Shown here: piece by piece, positions 60,654 to 64,000 of the stretch
Numbering within the stretch: position 1 is the stretch's first letter
How the letters are laid out: each line of letters begins with the position of its first letter
NCBI RefSeq assembly: GCF_021117385.1
Contig: NZ_CP088252.1
Coordinates: 3,366,001-3,430,000, forward strand
Direction of reading: 5' to 3'
Length of the DNA stretch: 64,000 bases
Source: Frateuria soli
GTDB taxonomy: Bacteria; Pseudomonadota; Gammaproteobacteria; Xanthomonadales; Rhodanobacteraceae
The notes under the pieces: generated by a model
What the model was told of the DNA's origin: nothing
Databases searched by the model: none
The model's input: only the letters and a program-made list of their open reading frames with translations
Program-made: the position numbers and the translations under genes

Positions 60654-61172
60654 ATGATCCGTGCGATCACCCTGCCCGCTGCCGCCGTCCTGCTGGCCGG
60701 CTGTGCCCACACCGCGCAGAAACCGTCGGCCGGGCCCGGCCTCGGCTCGGCCAGTTATCGCGTCGCGGACGATACCGGTCTGGCGCACTACGACCTTGCG
60801 ATGGGACAGGTCGCCATGGGCGCCACGCTCGAGGCGCACCAGGCGCCCGTCTACCCCGAGGCCATGCTCGCCACATGCCCTGAGCGGGTCGAACTGCCGG
60901 CAAGGGTGATCGTCGGCATGCAAGGAAGCGTGGACGAAGTGCGGATGAGTCCGCCGCCGGCCCAGCAGGCCTTCGCCCAGGCAGTGCGGCAGGCCGTGCG
61001 GGGCTGGCGCTACACCCCGCTCACGATCACCCGCTGGGCCGCCAACGCGGACGGCACCAGCCATCCGGTGGACACCGAGGCCAAGCCCTTCAGCCTCGAC
61101 TACGTGTTCACCTTCCGCTGCGAGCACGGCCATACCTCGGTGACCTCGGGCCCGGAGCAGGCCGCCCGCTGA
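60654..61172 (+). CDS. Lipoprotein with TonB C-terminal-like domain
   Basis: A protein of 172 residues with a lipoprotein signal (AAAVLLAGC) and, from about residue 60, a fold like the TonB C-terminal domain: APVYPEAML, VIVGMQGSVDEVRM and AVRGWRYTPLTI. AGGAAGGA precedes ATG 60654. It has no transmembrane box to act as an energy transducer, so the role is unknown. Confidence 0.7.
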   Translation: MIRAITLPAAAVLLAGCAHTAQKPSAGPGLGSASYRVADDTGLAHYDLAMGQVAMGATLEAHQAPVYPEAMLATCPERVELPARVIVGMQGSVDEVRMSPPPAQQAFAQAVRQAVRGWRYTPLTITRWAANADGTSHPVDTEAKPFSLDYVFTFRCEHGHTSVTSGPEQAAR

Positions 61173-61246
61173 CAGCGTCACCTTGGACGCGACGCTTACA
61201 CTCGCCCGCCTAGACTTCAAGGCGGACTGGGCTGCCAGGAGCGCGC

Positions 61247-62329
61247 ATGAGACACGTTGCCCGCCGCACGCTGATCGTCGTGCTGGCCATCGTTGCGCTG
61301 CTGATGGTGGCGCGGCTGGCCCTGCCCTACGTGGTCAAGGATTACCTGAATCGCAGGATGGACCGCATGGGCGATTACCACGGGCACGTCGCCGACGTGG
61401 ACATCCACCTCTGGCGCGGCGCCTACAGCCTGGGCGACCTTCGCATCGAAAAGGTCGACGGCAAGTTACCGGTCCCCTTCTTCTCCGCCGCCACCACCGA
61501 CATCGCGATCAGCTGGCGCGCGCTCACCCACGGCACGGTCCGTGCCCGGGTCGACTTCGACCACGCCAGCCTCAACTTCGTCGACGGTGGGGACAAGGCG
61601 CCCAGCCAGGTAGGCACCGGCGTGGACTGGCGCCAGCAGCTCGAAGGACTGGTGCCGATCCGCCTGGACGAGGTGACCGTGCACCACAGCCAGGTGACCT
61701 TCCACAACTTCGTATCCCATCCCAAGGTGGACCTGAAGATGACCGACGTGGAGGCCACGGCGGTCAACCTGAGCAACGCCAATCGCAGCCATGGCAGCCG
61801 CGTGGCCGATTTCCACGCCACTGCGAAGGTGCTCGGCAACGCGCCGCTGATGGCGGATGCAAGCTTCGATCCGCTGGATCCGAAGCTGCTCGACTTCACC
61901 TTCGACCTGCGCATCAGGGACATCCAGCTCGAGCGCCTCAATGATCTTGCCCGCGCGTACGCCAAGCTCGACTTCGCCGGCGGCAGCGGCACCTTCGTGA
62001 TGCAGTTGCAGGCACGCAACGGTGAACTCAACGGCTATGCCAAGCCGCTGCTGCACGACGTCAAGGTGTTCAGCTGGAAGCAGGACGTCGAGCAGGACGA
62101 GGAGAACCCGCTGCGGGTCGCCTGGGAGGCGGTCGCCAATGGCATCACCTGGCTGTTCAAGAACCACGAGAAGGACCAGTTCGCCACCCGGGTGCCGATC
62201 AGCGGACGCATCGACGACAAGGACCTCGGCGCCTGGCAGGCGGTGATCAACGTATTGCACAACGCGTTCGTGCAGGCCTATACGCCCAAGCTCGAAGACC
62301 TGGAGCCGGCGCCCGAGAAGAAGGACTGA
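61247..62329 (+). CDS. DUF748 (AsmA-like) protein
   Basis: A protein of 360 residues with an N-terminal membrane anchor (about 8-28) and a large periplasmic beta-rich region with [23 protein letters not shown]748 proteins are AsmA-like and may take part in lipid transport or envelope upkeep. It lies 65 bases before glmU. Confidence 0.8.
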   Translation: MRHVARRTLIVVLAIVALLMVARLALPYVVKDYLNRRMDRMGDYHGHVADVDIHLWRGAYSLGDLRIEKVDGKLPVPFFSAATTDIAISWRALTHGTVRARVDFDHASLNFVDGGDKAPSQVGTGVDWRQQLEGLVPIRLDEVTVHHSQVTFHNFVSHPKVDLKMTDVEATAVNLSNANRSHGSRVADFHATAKVLGNAPLMADASFDPLDPKLLDFTFDLRIRDIQLERLNDLARAYAKLDFAGGSGTFVMQLQARNGELNGYAKPLLHDVKVFSWKQDVEQDEENPLRVAWEAVANGITWLFKNHEKDQFATRVPISGRIDDKDLGAWQAVINVLHNAFVQAYTPKLEDLEPAPEKKD

Positions 62330-62393
62330 CCAGTCCGCTTCACGAACGCGCTGTTATCCTCGGCGGCCATCGAAAGCCTCCACTGGTACCCGC

Positions 62394-63767
62394 ATGCCCG
62401 TTCCGCCCCTGCACGTCGTGATCCTCGCCGCCGGCGAGGGCAAGCGCATGAAATCCCGCAAGCCGAAGGTACTCATGCCGTTGGCGGGCAGGCCGCTGCT
62501 GGCGCACGTGCTGGACACCGCCCGGGCGCTGTCTCCGGACACGATCCACGTCGTCTATGGCCACGCCGGCGAACAGGTGCGAGCCGCCTTCGCCGCAGCC
62601 CCGGACATCGAATGGGTCGAACAGGCCGAACGCCTGGGCACCGGCCATGCCGTGGCGCAGGCGCTGGCCCATGTCCCCGACGGCGCCCGTGTGCTGGTGC
62701 TCTACGGCGACGTGCCGCTGCTGCGCGCCGAAACGCTGGCGCCGCTGCTGGCCGCCAGGCGCCTCGCGCTGCTGGCCATCGTGCTGGACAACCCCTGCGG
62801 CTACGGCCGCGTGCAGCGCGACGCCGAGGGTCGTGTCGCGGGGGTGGTGGAGGAGAAGGATGCCGACGCCGCGCAGCGCGCCATCCGCCTGGTCAACACC
62901 GGCATCCTCGCCGGCGAGGCTGCCGCGCTGCGCAGCTGGATCGGGCGGCTGGAGCGCAACAACGCGCAGGGCGAGTACTACCTCACCGACGTCTTTGCGA
63001 TGGCCGCCGCCGAGGGCTGCCCCGCCGACTGCATCGAGTGCGCCGATCCGGTCGAGGCGGCCGGTGCCAACAACCCGCTGCAACTGACCGAACTGGAAGA
63101 CCACCATCGCCGCCGCGCGACCGGCGAGCTGCTGCTGGCGGGCGTGCGCATGGCCGATCCGTTGCGGCTGGACGTGCGCGGCCAGGTGCAGGCCGGCATG
63201 GACGTGGAGCTGGATGTCGACGTGGTGCTGGAAGGCCGCGTGTCGCTCGGCGACGACGTGCGCGTGGGCCCGTTCGTGCGCCTCAAGGACGTGCAGCTGG
63301 CCGCCGGCACCGTGGTGCTGGCGCATTGTGACCTGGAGGGCGTGGTCACCCACGGCCCCTGCGCCATCGGCCCGTTCGCGCGCCTGCGCACGGGCACCGA
63401 GCTCGCCGCCGGCGTGCACATCGGCAACTTCGTCGAGACCAAGCAGGCCTACCTGGGCGAAGGCAGCAAGGCCAACCACCTCACCTACCTGGGCGATGCG
63501 CGCATTGGCGCGGGCGTCAACGTCGGCGCAGGCACCATCACCTGCAACTACGACGGCGCCAACAAGCACCTGACACGGATCGGGGACGGCGCCTTCATCG
63601 GTTCCAACAGCGCGCTGGTGGCGCCGGTGACGATCGGCGCCAACGCCACCATCGGTGCCGGTTCGGTGATCACCAAGGATGCGCCCGAGGGCGAACTCAC
63701 GCTCGGACGCGGGCGGCAGCAGACCGTCCCGGGCTACAGGCGGCCCGTGAAGAAAACGAAACCGTAG
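62394..63767 (+). CDS. glmU: Bifunctional UDP-N-acetylglucosamine pyrophosphorylase / glucosamine-1-phosphate N-acetyltransferase
   Basis: A protein of 457 residues making UDP-GlcNAc for peptidoglycan and lipid A. The N-terminal uridylyltransferase has [20 protein letters not shown]; the C-terminal left-handed beta helix has [20 protein letters not shown] and [13 protein letters not shown]. Full length. It is the last complete gene; glmS, often downstream, is not seen. Confidence 0.97.
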   Translation: MPVPPLHVVILAAGEGKRMKSRKPKVLMPLAGRPLLAHVLDTARALSPDTIHVVYGHAGEQVRAAFAAAPDIEWVEQAERLGTGHAVAQALAHVPDGARVLVLYGDVPLLRAETLAPLLAARRLALLAIVLDNPCGYGRVQRDAEGRVAGVVEEKDADAAQRAIRLVNTGILAGEAAALRSWIGRLERNNAQGEYYLTDVFAMAAAEGCPADCIECADPVEAAGANNPLQLTELEDHHRRRATGELLLAGVRMADPLRLDVRGQVQAGMDVELDVDVVLEGRVSLGDDVRVGPFVRLKDVQLAAGTVVLAHCDLEGVVTHGPCAIGPFARLRTGTELAAGVHIGNFVETKQAYLGEGSKANHLTYLGDARIGAGVNVGAGTITCNYDGANKHLTRIGDGAFIGSNSALVAPVTIGANATIGAGSVITKDAPEGELTLGRGRQQTVPGYRRPVKKTKP

Positions 63768-63971
63768 GAAACGCACCTGCGCGCAACCGCAGGCTGGACG
63801 AGCCCGTCAGTCGTGCAGGGCCGGCGCCGGGCGGGACGCGATTCACCCCGGGCGCCTCGGGGGCGGCTGCCAGTGCACGAGCGCACCTGTGCGCGACGGC
63901 CACGCATGGTCGGGCCACGCGGTCGCGGACAGGCGCTTCCGCAACCGCGAACCGCATCTTCCGGTGAAGCC

Positions 63972-64000
63972 TCAGGCGTAACGCCAGCCGTCGATTTCCA
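63972..64000 (-). CDS. C-terminal end of a leftward gene (partial)
   Basis: Read on the minus strand, the last bases give EIDGWRYA followed by TGA at 63974-63972. This looks like a real protein end, but nine codons do not allow a family call. The 204 bases between it and glmU hold no supported feature. Confidence 0.3.

Overview
The window comes from a high-GC gammaproteobacterium of the order Xanthomonadales, most likely Rhodanobacteraceae or Xanthomonadaceae. The basis is the def-fmt-rsmB // lysM-dprA-topA-tsaC gene order, a complete atp operon of gammaproteobacterial type, the two families of intergenic palindromes, and protein features of that order. This placement is inferred; no 16S rRNA is present. 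There are no insertion sequences, integrases or CRISPR arrays.

Layout: (1) 1-627, leftward: a response regulator and the first codons of a PAS-type sensor that runs off the edge. (2) 934-17118, rightward: the most striking region, an electron-transport supercluster. A three-subunit periplasmic dehydrogenase of gluconate 2-dehydrogenase type (Tat-exported small subunit, GMC flavoprotein, triheme cytochrome c) is followed by a full Alternative Complex III (actA-F), a small single-helix protein, a Sco copper chaperone and a caa3-type cytochrome oxidase (subunits II, I, III, IV). From actB to subunit IV nearly every junction is an ATGA or similar overlap. The predicted path is sugar acid to quinone, quinol to Alternative Complex III, then through cytochrome c domains to caa3 and O2, bypassing bc1. 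(3) 17237-20785: a GAF-GGDEF cyclase facing an MHYT-GAF hybrid histidine kinase. (4) 21080-24863: tRNA-Ile2(CAT), rpoD, dtd and an LpxL-like acyltransferase. (5) 25015-33371, leftward: an envelope glycan block (two ArnT-like transferases, CDP-glycerol-transferase-like protein, WaaE-like GT2, O-antigen ligase) downstream of rsmB. (6) 33634-43793: fmt, def, lysM, dprA, topA, tsaC, an aryl-polyene-type AMP ligase and purD. (7) 43874-51516: an HAH four-helix membrane protein, an LplT-PlsC fusion, ampE, nudC, erpA, bactofilin, a DUF6776-like protein, bfr, bfd with a Fur box, and rppH. (8) 51674-63767: tRNA-Met, queD, a phasin, atpIBEFHAGDC, a lipoprotein with a TonB-like domain, a DUF748 protein and glmU.

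Repeats: REPIN-like doublets built on a CTCTCCCC/GGGGAGAG hairpin lie at about 4720-4890 and 33448-33631, with a degenerate single unit between actB and actC. A second palindrome family (GGGATTCG iterations) fills three consecutive junctions inside the atp operon. A perfect 19-bp palindrome lies upstream of the dehydrogenase genes, and a 14-bp tandem repeat lies upstream of actA.
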